This document shows, in pieces, positions 20,621-32,605 of a stretch of 64,000 bases of DNA. The stretch spans positions 49,098,298-49,162,297 of the forward strand of contig JALMGJ010000004.1 in the NCBI GenBank assembly GCA_023362775.1. The letters are read 5' to 3'. The position numbers and the translations under genes were made by a program. The notes under the pieces are model-generated. The model saw only the letters and a list, made by a program, of their open reading frames with translations. It was not told the origin of the DNA and made no database searches. Numbering within the stretch: position 1 is the stretch's first letter; each line of letters starts with the position of its first letter. This DNA is from Charina bottae (taxonomy: Eukaryota; Chordata; Lepidosauria; Squamata; Charinaidae).

Positions 20621-21525
20621 GATATATATACTCTTACATATTTGTATATTCCTGTGAAGTGGACAAAGGTAAGTTCTCAATTTATTTTATACAGCATATC
20701 ATTACAAATTGTCATCAGAGATTAAAAAAAAAACCAGAATGACATACAGATGAAGTATGCCACCAAACCTGCAAGTATTTAATTTTTTTTTTTTTAAACA
20801 CACTTGGAGTTACAACAGCAGGAACGCAAGCAGTGAAGTTGAGCTGTTAAAAATATACCATTCAACCTCTTTGAATGGAGAAATACCATTGCTGGCAATC
20901 CCTCTAAAAGGCAATTGTAAAACTTTTACAAGCTCTTACTTGGAGATTTAGGTACATTGTAGGCAAATGTAGATCATGAAATATTTACTCTGAATAGCTG
21001 ATTTATTTTATACTTGATTTTGATAGATAGTGATAATTCCTTGAGACAATTTTTGTTTACATTTGCCTGCTAATTATTATGTTAGTAACAAAAATGTGCA
21101 TACTCCCCATTTGCACAGGTAACTTTTCTAGAACATTTCCATAGTATGTTGAATGAAACTAACAAAATAAAATGTGGCAACTACCACAATGTGTTGAGGA
21201 TAAAAATAAATGGGAAGGTTCAACAGAACAAATTGGGTTACATCTGTTATGTGCTTCTGGAATGATCAAGTGATGACAGGAAAGTAATAGGTGAGAAAAC
21301 TGGGCTTACACTCTGAAAAATTATGCACACACAACTTCAAGTACTTAAGAAGTATCAATGTATTGTTAAATATCTGAGGGGAATGGAAAGATAGAAACTA
21401 TTTAAAAGATCATTTTTTAGGAAATAAATATGGTAAAATTATAAATTGGCAATGAATAATCTTTTTTCTTTATGTAGCGTTTAGGTGGTGAATGCTTTGT
21501 GTTGTTTGATTTCCAACCAGGGGTG

Positions 21526-21690
21526 TCTGCAGGGTATGGTAAAAAAAAGTCAAGATGGCAGCTCCGAGAATGTGATTGAAGCTCCACACATTTTTTTATT
21601 TGCAACACTTTTATAAAACAGGTGGAGCTTCAGTTGCACCATCACAGCTGCCATCTTGTCTTCTTTTACCCTGCCTTACGGATATTCCTA
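21526..21690. mobile_element. foldback MITE (AAGATGGCAGC arms)
   Basis: The left arm (GTCTGCAGGGTATGGT … AAGTCAAGATGGCAGC … GAAGCTCCAC) has an inverted counterpart on the right (GTGGAGCTTC … GCTGCCATCTTG … ACCCTGCC). The centre is AT-rich. A similar but poorer arm occurs at about 45066-45200. Confidence 0.7.
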
Positions 21691-21945
21691 TTTCTAACAC
21701 ATTTCTGTGCATCGCACCCAGTAATTTTTAATTTAATATTAGGTACTTATTTAAAATACTCCCAGCTCCTTTTTCAGGCCCATGCTCTTAAGCTAAAATC
21801 TGCCTGAATGTTAGCATATACATTAGACAAACCAAATTTGTAGCTCCTAGCATTTGGAAGCAGTTTTGAATCATTAACACTGATTTCTATCCTCATTTAT
21901 TAGGAAATAGAAGGTTCTCATTTTAATTTTGAAAGTCTGAACTAG

Positions 21946-22270
21946 GGGACACGGTGGCGCAGTGGCTTAATGACACTGGAGTTTGCCGGCCAGAAATGGT
22001 CGACACTCCAATGGTTCGAGCCCAGCTCCGTGTGTTGGAAGTGAGCTCCCATCATTTCATCCCTAGCTTCTGCCCACCTAGCAGCTCGAAAGCATACCAT
22101 CTGTGAGTATATAAATAGTTACCCCCATTTCGGTGGGGGGGAACGCTGGCGGCACTCTGTGCGGGGAGCAGGAACTGGTGCTGACGGAGGATTGGTGGAG
22201 AAAAAAGCCCGGATGAGCCGACTTTCCTAAAGGAACGCTGCTGGCCAGCTGAAGCAAAGCTAGCTTACCC
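21946..22270 (+). mobile_element. Sauria-like SINE with a different 3' half
   Basis: The head (GACACGGTGGCGCAGTGGCT; ATGGTTCGAGCCC as B box) and the CCACCTAGCAGCTCGAAAGC body are Sauria-like up to CCATTTCGGTGGG. After that, the normal GCCACATGACC and GAGTCGGACACGA parts are replaced by GGAGCAGGAACTGGTGCTGA, GGAGGATTGGTGGAG and GGAACGCTGCTGG. Either a distinct SINE subfamily or a chimera. Confidence 0.7.
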
Positions 22271-22279
22271 TCTTGTGGT

Positions 22280-23275
22280 GCATCAGTGCAACAAAGACTA
22301 GTAACTACCAGGGCCAGAACATCTACTGTGTAAAAAACATTGTAGACTCCCTGGCAATGTGTGCCATATGCTAAATCAATAGTCTGAACTGTAGCCAACA
22401 AGTACAATTCATTCAGAAGGGAATCCTATTTCTGAAGGTCCACCAACTAGAAGCATTAAGCTATGTGATAGGTCTTGCTGGTGATAGGCATGCTTCTTGA
22501 AAAATTCCAAAAGAAGTATGACATTGTAAGACATTATTCAAATGACATATTTCATACATCAGAAAATGAGCAATACGTTATTAAATATACTGTAATTAAT
22601 TAATATATTTATATACTGTCTCAGCAAATGGTCTCTAGAATTCATGAGTTACCTTCAGTAGGGATTAAAGTTGTCATAATTTCCATTAATTTCAAGTTAG
22701 TTAATTTAGCCATGATGATTGATTATCTCATTGATTTAAGTGTTGTTTCTCATTAAGAATTTAGTCTAAATGTTATCCCATAACAAATAATAGCAATTTT
22801 GAAATGCAGCTTGAAAGGAAAACAGCAGAGCTGGATAACAGTAAAATGTCAGGCAATGTATACTGATAGAAGGTTGAAGAAAATGGTTTTTTTGCATTAA
22901 GGCATCTCTCTCAGGGCAAAGAACCAAAATGTATTATTGACTTGAAAAGAGACACTACATTGCAGTTCTAAACAAGGAATTATTCCTTGAAAAACAGAGT
23001 AGGCGATAAGCTAGGCCATGTGAATAGGACCTCTACAGTATTGCAATTCTTAATGCATGCACAGGATCAAATACATCCTTTAGATAAATGGCCCCCAAGT
23101 TATATTAGTTTTAAAAGATTAATACCAGCACTTTGAACTGGCCCCCCAAATTACTGAAAGATAAACAAATACATGTTTTAACCTTTTCTTCTATATCAGT
23201 GTACATACAGCTGTAAGCACTTCGTGGAAGTAAGCTGTGCATGGGTAACTAGCCTCATTTCACAATTCTAGATAG
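22280..23275. other. no feature recognised
   Basis: AT-rich DNA, with no gene or repeat I can support. Confidence 0.5.
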
Positions 23276-23310
23276 GCATCTTTTGTGTGTGTGTGTGGGA
23301 GGGGTTTCTG

Positions 23311-23595
23311 TTGAATCAGTGTTGACTCCTGGGGACTGCCTGGACTAGTCCGTGCAGTTTTCTTGGCAAGATTTTTCAGAAGTGATTTGCCATTGCCTCC
23401 TTCCTAGGGCTGAGAGAGAGTGATTGGCCCAAAATCCAGATGGCTTTCTGCTTAAAGCAGAACTAGAACTCACAGTCTCCCAGTTTCTAGCCTGATGCCT
23501 TAACCACTATGCAAAACCAGCTCTCTTATGGTTATTAGCATGATAATAATTAAACATTCACTTCTCCCTTAAGAATGTGGAGTTTTCCCTGAAAA
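23311..23595 (-). repeat. inverted partner of 20334-20620 (SINE plus flank)
   Basis: Reverse complement of 20334-20620. The minus-strand order is a ~70-bp non-SINE lead, then the tRNA-derived SINE. A GT run lies just outside its SINE end at 23283-23296. Confidence 0.85.
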
Positions 23596-23599
23596 CATA

Positions 23600-26514
23600 T
23601 ATTTTTTACATTCAACTCTCCCAAGTTCATGCATTTTTCCATTTTCTTTCCCAAAGATAAACATTTTGAATGCAACTTTTGAGCCCCCTGAATCCACTGT
23701 GTAACTCTGAGGTCTGTGTTGACTAAAGGGTTCTAAAGGATTGGACAGTCCAAGAAGTGCAAATAAGGTCAGGTCTCTTAAAAATATGACCAACAAAACT
23801 TTCCAGCATCCCTAAAACCACATGAGTTGAAAACTCAGTAGGCTGATTCATTAGCTTAGAAATTAACTATTAATATGTTTTGCTTGCTTTGCATCCTTCC
23901 CTTTGCTTAGAGTAGAGGCAAAACTTCTATTATTTTTTAATTAGATGGTCAGACTCTTCTCCTTGGGGCTGTGATAATGATGACCATTTTTCTTGTTTTA
24001 TTTATTTTTTCCTTTAAGACCACTTATAGGATAAAACAAAAGGGGAGGGTGGAATTCTGCTACCTTCTATAAGACTATTTAGGGCTCTTTGCACAAGGAA
24101 TGTTTGGGCTTGATGACAAAATAATAGCCAACAGATGGAATTTCACACCAGGCAGGCTGCAAATCCTGGTTCTAAATCCCTTATTTAGGACTTCTTTACT
24201 TGTCAGAAGACCCGCAGACACAACCTGGCAGTATTAGTCTCTTTATTTCAGACAAGAATGAAACCATGTACAAAGAGAAATGAGTTAGGTCTGATCCAAC
24301 CAATTTTTCTTTCTTGAGTGTAAAATGAAGTTTTTACTAATTTGAAATTAACATTCAATTTCACACCTAGGAATACTCTGGTGTAAACTGGCCAACTCTG
24401 TGGATCTGAAATTGTTACTTTTCATTAATAAGCAGCATGACAATATCTCCATGCAGTTTAGTTTAAGCACAATCACATTTCTGCCTAAATAATAATACAG
24501 AGAGGGGTAAATCAAGGGTGTACTTTGGCTCCTCTTCTCTTTAAAAATGATCTGAACTGAAAGTCCCAGTGTTAACCAATAGCTTCCTCAAAGTAATAAG
24601 TAATCTTCTTCCTGATGGGGTATATGCTGGCTTAAAGGGGAAAAACTCGAGGCTTGAGAATAAACAGACAAGAATGCAGCTTGTTAGGGCCAACAGTGTT
24701 TACTGTTTAGCATAGGGCAATAATGCAGATACAGTACATTATCGCAAACATGAAAAAGATGAATATACAGGATACATCATTGTAAAAGGAAAAACAAAAC
24801 AAACTTATAAGCAGAGTTCCGTGTATTGATCCCAGGGCCAGAGTTCCTGCCATGGCCTATACCCAAAGCCAGGCATAGCTCACTCTGCCCAGTCCACAGG
24901 AAGTGAACACGTGAAGAACTACATGGCTAAAAGACACTAGAAATCAAGAAGACATAGAACACCATTTTGCATGGTTGTATATTCAGTTCTTCTAGCTTTC
25001 TGATTGGCTGGAAGTTGCTGTTACACACACACTAGGCCTAAAGCATTAGGCCTAAAGCACATAGCATGAGTTTCCCCCTCCTCCTTGCTCAGGGGGGGCT
25101 TGGGCATGGGCAAGGCTTCCCACGGAAGGTCATCAGGAGGATATCTCTCATGGGAAGATTTCCATTGCTAGCCATAATAATGGTACCTTCTAGCTTCATT
25201 ATCTCATGAGGACGTAAACAACGCCAAGGCTTCTCTGTTGTCCAGCCACCTGGCATTCACGTCACCATGAGAATGCTTGGCTTTGCTTTGTAAAAGATGC
25301 AATTTGCCAAAACACTTTTGCATTGAAAGGAAATCCAATTTACCAATATCATATAGTATAAGAAATCTGACACTTCCATGGTAAACTTTTTTTCTCCCTG
25401 TTCAGGGACACAAATTGTAGAGACAGTTCACTGAAGGTTGCATAAGGCAAGTGTAACCAACACCAAATTCATCACCCATTATCTCATCTTGTCAACCCCT
25501 TTTCTGTAATCCTTGTTTCTCTTCTTCTAATAAACCCCAGTTGGTTTACAGTGTTTATCTGTCAAAATGACAATCTACAATAATCTGAGAAACTGGCTCT
25601 GAAGAAGTCAAATTCATGATCTATGCATCAAGACAAGAGCATAATCAAATAGGGTCCGAGATCTAAAATCAGCAAAGTGAAGTTCAGTCGTTCAAGTTCT
25701 GGTAGTTATCATGAAGCATGTTCAAGATAAAAAATAATTAAAAAAATTGAGGTCAGGACACTTGGAGTCATAAGATAGTTTCAGATACAGCCTTCAGTTC
25801 TTTCCATTGCTCCATAGAGGCTTTTCTTTATGAAGGTACCAAGTTTCCTGTCTGAAACATTTGGCCTTGATAAGTCAGACGCAGGTTAATTGAGAGGAAC
25901 ACAGTCCCAAGCAGGCCATCCTTCCTGACCACACTGTTGTTGAAAGTCCTGCATCTCTACCAAATGGCATTATTGCATATTTGTATCAGGATCTGCTAAG
26001 GTGATGCAGGATCTGCTTAGGTGGCCTGGAGGTTTTGCACTTTCCTCATCCAGTTTCCTTGGTTCAAATAAGGACTTAACTGGGGGAGACATTATGGGCT
26101 TTTTTTCTTTCTATTTCTTCTTCCTTCCTCTTTCTTTCTCAAGCAGCACATTACCAGGGAAAGGGTTGAAATTGCATGCCAGATGTATGAATTAATCAAC
26201 TGCAGAAAGATTTTGAAATTAAGTCCTAGACTGAGGGCTGGATAAGGCCTTAGTACCATAGGTTTCTTTGTTTAGAAGTATTGAACATGCTGATTGCTAT
26301 TTGCCACCATCACATTGCATGTTAGGTGGTCCATCCAATTACTCTCTGTGTCATGGAGGCTCAGAATGTGATGCTCCACACAGTCAATATATTTAGCAAT
26401 GAAACAGGCATTTATTTGGCATAACCATGCACTTACCTGGAGTTTTTGATACATACTGCAGTGAAGTATGTTCAAAAGATGAAGCTGTATATGGATCATT
26501 CAGATAGCCCTTTA
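23600..26514. other. no gene recognised upstream of STS
   Basis: Contains no supportable ORF. Around 24640-25100 a region with a GATTGG box and poly-purine runs could be an old LTR, but no partner, TSD or coding sequence was found. Confidence 0.4.
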
Positions 26515-26525
26515 ACCCTTATGAT

Positions 26526-26900
26526 TGTTGTTGTTTATTCGTTCAGTCACTTCCGACTCTTCATGACATCATGGACCAGCCCACGCCACAGCTTACTGTC
26601 GGCCATCACCACCCCCAGCATCTCCATGGTCGAGTCCGTCACCTCCAGAATATCATCCATCCATCTTGCCCTTGGTCGGACCCTCTTCTTTTTGCCTTCC
26701 ACTTTCCCTAGCATCAGCTTCTTCTCCAGGGTATCCTGTCTTCTCATTATGTGGCCAAAGTACTTCAGTTTTGCCTTTAATATCATTCCCTCAAGTGAGC
26801 ACTCTGACTTTATTTCCTGGACTATGGACTGGTTTGATCTTCTTGCAGTCCAAGGCACTCTCAGAATTTTCCTCCAACACCACAGTTCAAAAGCCTCTAT
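26526..26900 (-). mobile_element. Bov-B LINE 3' end, subfamily B, left part (split by insertion)
   Basis: The minus-strand translation is the Bov-B C-terminus: ILRVPWTARRSNQS, LKYFGHIMRRQDTLEKKL, RPRARWMDDILEVTDST. The copy resumes at 27361-27382, after a 460-bp insertion. An imperfect 11-bp duplication flanks the whole (ACCCTTATGAT 26515-26525; ACCCATATGAT 27383-27393). Confidence 0.9.
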
Positions 26901-27360
26901 CTGAGGGACCGTCTCGTCCCGATAACGTCGGCCCACCCCACCCGTGCATGCAGAGAGGGCATGCTTCGGACCCCCTCAACAAGAGAATTCCATCTAGCGG
27001 GGTCCAGGAGACGTGCCTTCTCTGCGATAGCGCCTGCCCTATGGAATATCTTGCCCCCGGAGGTGAGACTGGCCCCCTCCCTCCTGACCTTTCGGAAGGC
27101 CCTCAAGACCTGGCTCTGCCACCTGGCCTGGGACAACAGAGGCGGTAGTGCCTCCTGGGGTTGGCTAGCCCCGTAGCAACACTATCTATGCTACGTTTCC
27201 TACGTCCCCCATCTTGTATTTTATCTATTTATATTGCATTTTTTAGACTTTTTATTGTATCGTTTTTAACCTTGATTATTGTAACCCGCCCAGAGTCCCT
27301 TGTATGGGAGATGGGCGGGGAATAAATTGAATAAATAAATAAATAAATAAATAAATAAAT
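26901..27360 (+). mobile_element. CR1/L2-like LINE 3' end inserted in Bov-B
   Basis: The C-terminal ORF segment (RTPSTREFHLAGSRRRAFSA … RKALKTWLCHLAWD) is followed by a 3' UTR with AACCCGCCCAGAGTCCCTTG, the complementary GATGGGCGGG, and an (AATA)n tail. Same family as 17740-18212. Confidence 0.82.
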
Positions 27361-27382
27361 CTTCCTTCGCTCAGCCTTCCTG
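27361..27382 (-). mobile_element. Bov-B continuation after the nested insertion
   Basis: CTTCCTTCGCTCAGCCTTCC directly continues the Bov-B sequence interrupted at 26900, as judged by the uninterrupted copy at 49500-49530. Confidence 0.85.
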
Positions 27383-27393
27383 ACCCATATGAT

Positions 27394-28600
27394 ACTAAAC
27401 CAGAAAAAGTTCATGCATAATTCCTAAACAGATGAGAATAGAGGCTATTACAATAAATTATTTTGCAATTTTGTATTATATTTTTATGATATACAGTAAC
27501 ATTTCATAATTCTTTTTCACAAAATAATGTACATGCTTATACATTTTATACAATTTTTATTAATTTAGTTTTCTAGTGACATACACAACTTTTAATTTTT
27601 CTTCCACATATAGCTATTTGTTTTGCACCTCCTTGAATATGTGAGGTTTAGAGTCCAACATGGTACCACCCATATAGGTGTTGAAAATCTCCCTGAAGAG
27701 GATATAGGAAAAATTAAGGATCTAAATTTGTGTTTGTAAGTACCTGCAGACAATAAAAGCACATTTCAAAATGCAGTTTCATTTTGTGTTTTTTGGCATC
27801 ATTATGGAGTATCCAAGGTCATCTCATCCTTCTGAGGACTGGCCTTGTGGAAGAGTGTCAGTATTTTTCAGCATGTTCATGATGCTTTTTTCTTATGATG
27901 AGGCTGCATCAATCACAGTTTCATACTATTATAGAGTTATTCCATATCACAGTGAATGGAATTGCTCAGCTGTACTCAACACAGTTTGAACAAAGAGCAG
28001 GGTGAAATAATTCCCTCTTCCAAAATTTTAGAGTGGATTGAAGAAAATTAAATGGCTTCATAATGTTTGACAGAGCATTCATTAAGAGTTTAAGCAAGCT
28101 TACGTTTGCTCTGTATTAGAACTGAAACCACTGAAATGTCATCAAATATAGTCTCTAGGTTTCCGGTTGATAGTGTTTTATATATATACATGTATGGAAA
28201 GTTCTGGAATAAGGTTCATCTGTTCACAGTCTACAGAGCTAGTCAATAAATTGTTATTTATAAATATCAGCTTCCCTACCTTCATATCTCAATACCTTCA
28301 TCAGATGGAAATGTTCACACCAGATGGCATGAATCTTAATACAGATTTCTTTTAGACTGCAATTCACTTGATTCTTTGTATCTGTGCTTTATCTGAAAAT
28401 GAAATTGTAGTACATCATCTCCGAATGTAAACAATTATATGAAAGGTGTGCTTTTATTATTTATTAACATTTAGTTTTATCTCTCTATATAAGATTCTAA
28501 ATCCACAAAGATCACTGTTTTCTTTTGGTTTTGTTCTTACTCTGTCTGCTAAGTCAAATTATTATACTCATCAACAAAGTAACATTCCTTTATGAAACAG
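27394..28600. other. STS upstream region, no element recognised
   Basis: AT-rich DNA. A 5' UTR exon or promoter of STS might lie here or further upstream, but I see no CpG island or TATA context I can defend. An AG at about 28599-28600 (ATGAAACAG) could be the acceptor of the first coding exon. Confidence 0.3.
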
Positions 28601-28635
28601 GTGTCACTGAAGCAATTCCACCTTAAAACAGAAGA

Positions 28636-28781
28636 ATGATGATCCTTTTCTATTTGATGCTTTATCTGTGGCCAACCAGCAGTGCTTTAGATGAAAGACT
28701 TTCAAAGCCCAACATCATCTTGTTCATGGTTGATGACCTTGGCATTGGAGACTTGGGATGCTATGGAAATACAACTCTAAG
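28636..28781 (+). CDS. STS: STS coding exon 1
   Basis: Starts at the first of two adjacent ATGs (AGAATGATG) and ends CTAAG before a GT donor at 28782; phase 2. It encodes the signal peptide ([18 protein letters not shown]), the sulfatase strand [19 protein letters not shown] with the metal-binding Asp pair, and a glycosylation sequon NTT at residue 45. Confidence 0.9.
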
Positions 28782-29695
28782 GTTTTCTATCATTCTTGGT
28801 GATTTATCTGTATTATTTATTTAAACTGATAATCTCTAACACTCTGGTTATTTTGTTTGATGCACACACATGCCCACAAATATCTCTACTGCATAATGAA
28901 ATTGCTCTGCTTAAAACTGTGCAAAGTCAAAAATCACAGTAGCATAACCAAAGTGTAGTTGCTTTTTCTTTTTTCTTTTCATATTTGATAGACAGACAGA
29001 CAGACAGACACACATACATACATTTGTACATATGCACCCACACGGACACACATATACTGTACATACTTTGTTATATACAATAAGTAACAAAAGCAATAAT
29101 GGCCATGCATTTCAAACACTGATAGCTGCTGGATATAATAATTCTAATTTTCCCAAAGGCTTAGAAATACAGAAGGAACCTACATATTCACATGTCACAT
29201 TTATCTAAAATCCCAACTTTGAATAAATATGGAAATTAAAACATAATTATTCTTCAAACATTGTGCTGAATTTGGTTAAAATTTGTAAAAATGTCAAGGA
29301 ACATCAGAAAACACATTTTCCTGAAAATAATGTAAACAACTTATTTATTTTAAGAAAAATCACATTTAAAAAACCATCCTATACAAAACTGCATACCCAA
29401 ATTTGTATATTAGGAAACATTCACATAGAAATTTATAGAAACTTTAAAAAAAATCTCAGAGTGAAGAAGAAACTGAACAACTATTATAGTCCATTTTAAA
29501 TCAACTACCCTTACATGACCTAACTCTGAACTGCTGTGTATTACTAACAATTTGGCCAGATTCCTGTTGGTGGCCCAACTTGATGCATTGACACAGCAGA
29601 CAGATAAATCCACCAAGCCCATTGACATACGTTGGTCTTACCAATTAACACATTCTCAGTCCCTCTGAAAACAATTCTGAGATCCTTGCCAGAGG

Positions 29696-29753
<58 letters not shown>
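29696..29753. repeat. (CTAT)n microsatellite
   Basis: About 14 perfect CTAT units, preceded by TCTGAGATCCTTGCCAGAGG. Confidence 0.95.
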
Positions 29754-29754
<1 letters not shown>

Positions 29755-29926
29755 AATCACAAACCAAATGTATTAGAATTTGGTTTGTGAAATATATATG
29801 AAATGTATTAGAAATATATGAAATGTATTAGAAATAAATTCATAGTGGTAGAAATGGAAAAAGGAATCTGTTAACTTCATTATAATATTTCTGAGATCCT
29901 TACGAGAGAGAGAGATATATATTGTG

Positions 29927-29988
<62 letters not shown>
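29927..29988. repeat. (GATA)n microsatellite
   Basis: About 15 units. Orientation is opposite to the array 170 bp upstream, and it is preceded by a related TCTGAGATCCTTACGAGAG word. Confidence 0.95.
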
Positions 29989-29990
<2 letters not shown>

Positions 29991-30749
29991 GATCTTTTCA
30001 GTGTGGCTTGTGACATTTTCAAGCAACAGGGATTATATTTATAATAAATTCATCAAAGCTAAACTAAGCCAATTTATAGAGTAAATATCAGAAGTCAGTT
30101 CCTTATCCGTAAATAAATGTGCTTCACATAACTAAAGAAAAAAACAAAAACCTAGGACACGGTTAGTACAGTATTAGTTGGACAGACATGACTGTAGCCT
30201 CAAAATTACTTGAAGGGAAACTGTTAAGTTAAGAAATTGCTTTTTTCCTTGCTGCATAATGGTTTGTCTATAAAGGAACTAAAGACTTTAAAGAATGCAA
30301 GATTAGAAAAGATAAAATCACATGGCTCTGCTCCAGAAAGGACTGGCTTTTTACTCTTATTTTTTTAAAAAAATCACACAGGGCATGCATGTTAGAATAA
30401 CTAGATTATTACTAGCTTTTTTTAAAAAAAATATTTTATTCATTTAACTTTGCTATACATTGCTGTTGCATTTTCATGCCTTTTCATCCACACTTCATTT
30501 TGCTTACATATTAAAAGAGAATGTTTTCATGAATAAGGCTGGAAATATGATCCATTTGTTATCAATGTGCTTGACCATTTTCAAATAAATAAATAAACTG
30601 CTTTGATGTGTAATGTCATTCCCATAAATAATGAAAGAGAAAATACTCTGTGCATGCTCTATTAAGCTCTCTGCATATATGTATTTCTTCAGTTTGTATT
30701 TGATAGGGTAATAGCAGAGTTAGAGAAAGAAACAAGATTAATCTCCTGA

Positions 30750-30941
<192 letters not shown>

Positions 30942-31740
30942 TAAATAATGATGTTTATGTATTTACTTTTAAAGATAAAAATAAAGATTGCACTATATTG
31001 TTTTAATTTACAGTTACTGTGTGAATGTGGCCTCCACAAAGGAAATTCAGTGTTTATTATATTCATCACTTATTTAGTGGAATTGCTGGCTCCAATTAAT
31101 AATTACTACATGAGAGCAGTGCTGTGCTCTGCATCTGAAAGAGGTGGATCACAAGGAGTGTTAGTGTGAAACAGGCACCCAAGTTGTTTGCAAGACTCAA
31201 CATTTGTCTTTGTACAAATGTTGTACAGACAACGTAGGTTACAAAAAGAGTTCTTACTGTTTATTTGGTCCAGTTACATTTTTGTTCAGGAAAGATGACT
31301 TCTTGTTCTTCTTTTCTCCCTAAACTTAATTTACCCTCACCCCTCATTGCTGGTGAAGGCTGCGTGGAGAAAAGGGGAAAATTCTGCAGTTGAGGCCTAA
31401 CACATGGCCTCTCCATGGAAGGACCAGCAGCTGCATGGTCCTTTTTCTCCAGTGGAAGAAAACAAGAGAGAGAGAGGGGGGGGGAAGTGGGAGGGGCAAC
31501 AAGCAGCTTCCTCTAGAAGCACATAGAGAGTTTGCCTCCTAGAGCAATCACTCATATGCTAATGAGGCATGCTGATTTGCTGGAACCTCCAACATTTCTG
31601 ACTATATAAATATACATGCAACACTTCCACTAAGAAGTGCAACACTTTTGCAGCACCTCATTCAGAAAGAGCTGGGCAAAGGGCAGGACTATTTTAACAC
31701 TACAGAGATTGATTATAAAGATGTGTTGAAGACATGTGAA

Positions 31741-31838
31741 CTTCAACTCCCAGAATTCCCCAGCCAGCATATTCTGGCTGGGGAATTCTGGGAGTTGAAG
31801 TCCACACATCTTAAAGTGGCCAAGGTTGAGAAACACTG
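31741..31838. mobile_element. foldback MITE remnant (hAT-like right end)
   Basis: Perfect 27-bp inverted arms at 31741-31767 and 31774-31800 with a 6-nt centre. The right side extends through AAGTGGCCAAGGTTGAGAAA to CACTG, matching the CAG…TTTCTCAACC ends of hAT-type MITEs (compare 36946-37339). The left terminus is missing. Confidence 0.75.
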
Positions 31839-31842
31839 ACAT

Positions 31843-32000
31843 AGATAGATTTTCTCCATGATGATGTATCCCTAACCTGTTCTTTCAGATCTCCCAACAG
31901 TGCATTCATCTCCACTGTGACTGAATCCATCCACCTTGCTGCTGGTCGTCCTCTTCTTCTCTTTCCTTTGAAACGCTTCAGAGACAGGTGCTTTATTTGC
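31843..32000 (-). pseudogene. LINE ORF2 C-terminal fragment
   Basis: The minus-strand translation contains LKRFKGKRRRGRPAARWMDS and VTVEMNALLGDLKEQVRDTS. This resembles the GKRRRGRP..RW.D segment near the end of Bov-B-like ORFs but belongs to a different family. It is short and isolated. Confidence 0.45.
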
Positions 32001-32097
32001 ACCAATACTCTTTACAAAACACCTCTTTTTAATGTTTTTCTCTGTCCTATGAGATAGAGCGAGAAAAGAAATATCTGGTTAGGTAAAGTCACATCTT

Positions 32098-32237
32098 GTG
32101 GTGGATTTCGAGGCTGCCGCTGGCTCTCAGGAAGGAGGGAGCGCATTCCAAGGAGATAAGAGGACTCGCAATCTAGAGAATCTTGGCAGGGAGTCAAAGA
32201 GAGTCAGAGTAGCCCTGCCCTAGACTCTCCTAGGTTA
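32098..32237 (+). repeat. long inverted repeat, left arm
   Basis: A 140-bp segment matching the reverse complement of 32606-32745 at roughly 90 %. Landmarks are GGATTTCGAGGCTGCCGCTG, GGAGGGAGCGCATTCCAAGG and GGCAGGGAGTCAAAGAGAGT. Confidence 0.88.
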
Positions 32238-32305
32238 TTTCCCCTTAGGTTAGTTAGGATAGCTTTAGTCTGGCAAGATTCTGTCTGTATGGTGGAAGCA
32301 ATAAA

Positions 32306-32536
32306 TAGGCTGACCATATTTCCTTGAGAGAAAAATGGGACCTGTCTACACACACACCTGTGCACGCCCAGCCACACGCCTGCACGCCTGCACGCACACA
32401 CTCCGTCTAACAAAGCCTCGCCCCGTCAAATGGGGCAGGTGAGCAATCTCATTGAGAACAGGACAAAATGAACATTTTTATTAAAATGACGGGACGGTTG
32501 GGAATTGTTTAAAAAATGGGACATATGGTCAGCCTA
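32306..32536 (+). mobile_element. 231-bp MITE, same termini as the 8248-9519 element
   Basis: The ends are perfect inverted repeats TAGGCTGACCATAT. The flanks GCAATAAA (32298-32305) and GCAATAAG (32537-32544) are a 7/8 match, as for an 8-bp target duplication. The right half keeps GACGGGACGGTTGGGAA-type sequence like the larger element. No coding capacity. Confidence 0.82.
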
Positions 32537-32605
32537 GCAATAAGGAACTGGAGATTTGGAATACACTGACTTCTTGTTGTTCTTGGGCTGACCCTGACAT
32601 CAATC

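Noticed and set aside
24640..25100. Possible solo LTR of an endogenous retrovirus or Gypsy-type element
   Set aside because: It has a GATTGG box and suggestive composition, but no terminal TG..CA pair, target duplication, partner LTR or coding region.
26446..27176. Plus-strand ORFs over the Bov-B and CR1/L2-like copies (152 and 160 codons)
   Set aside because: They are antisense or alternative-frame shadows of LINE coding sequence.
29696..29988. CRISPR-like array
   Set aside because: The repeats are tetranucleotide microsatellites without spacers, in a vertebrate genome.
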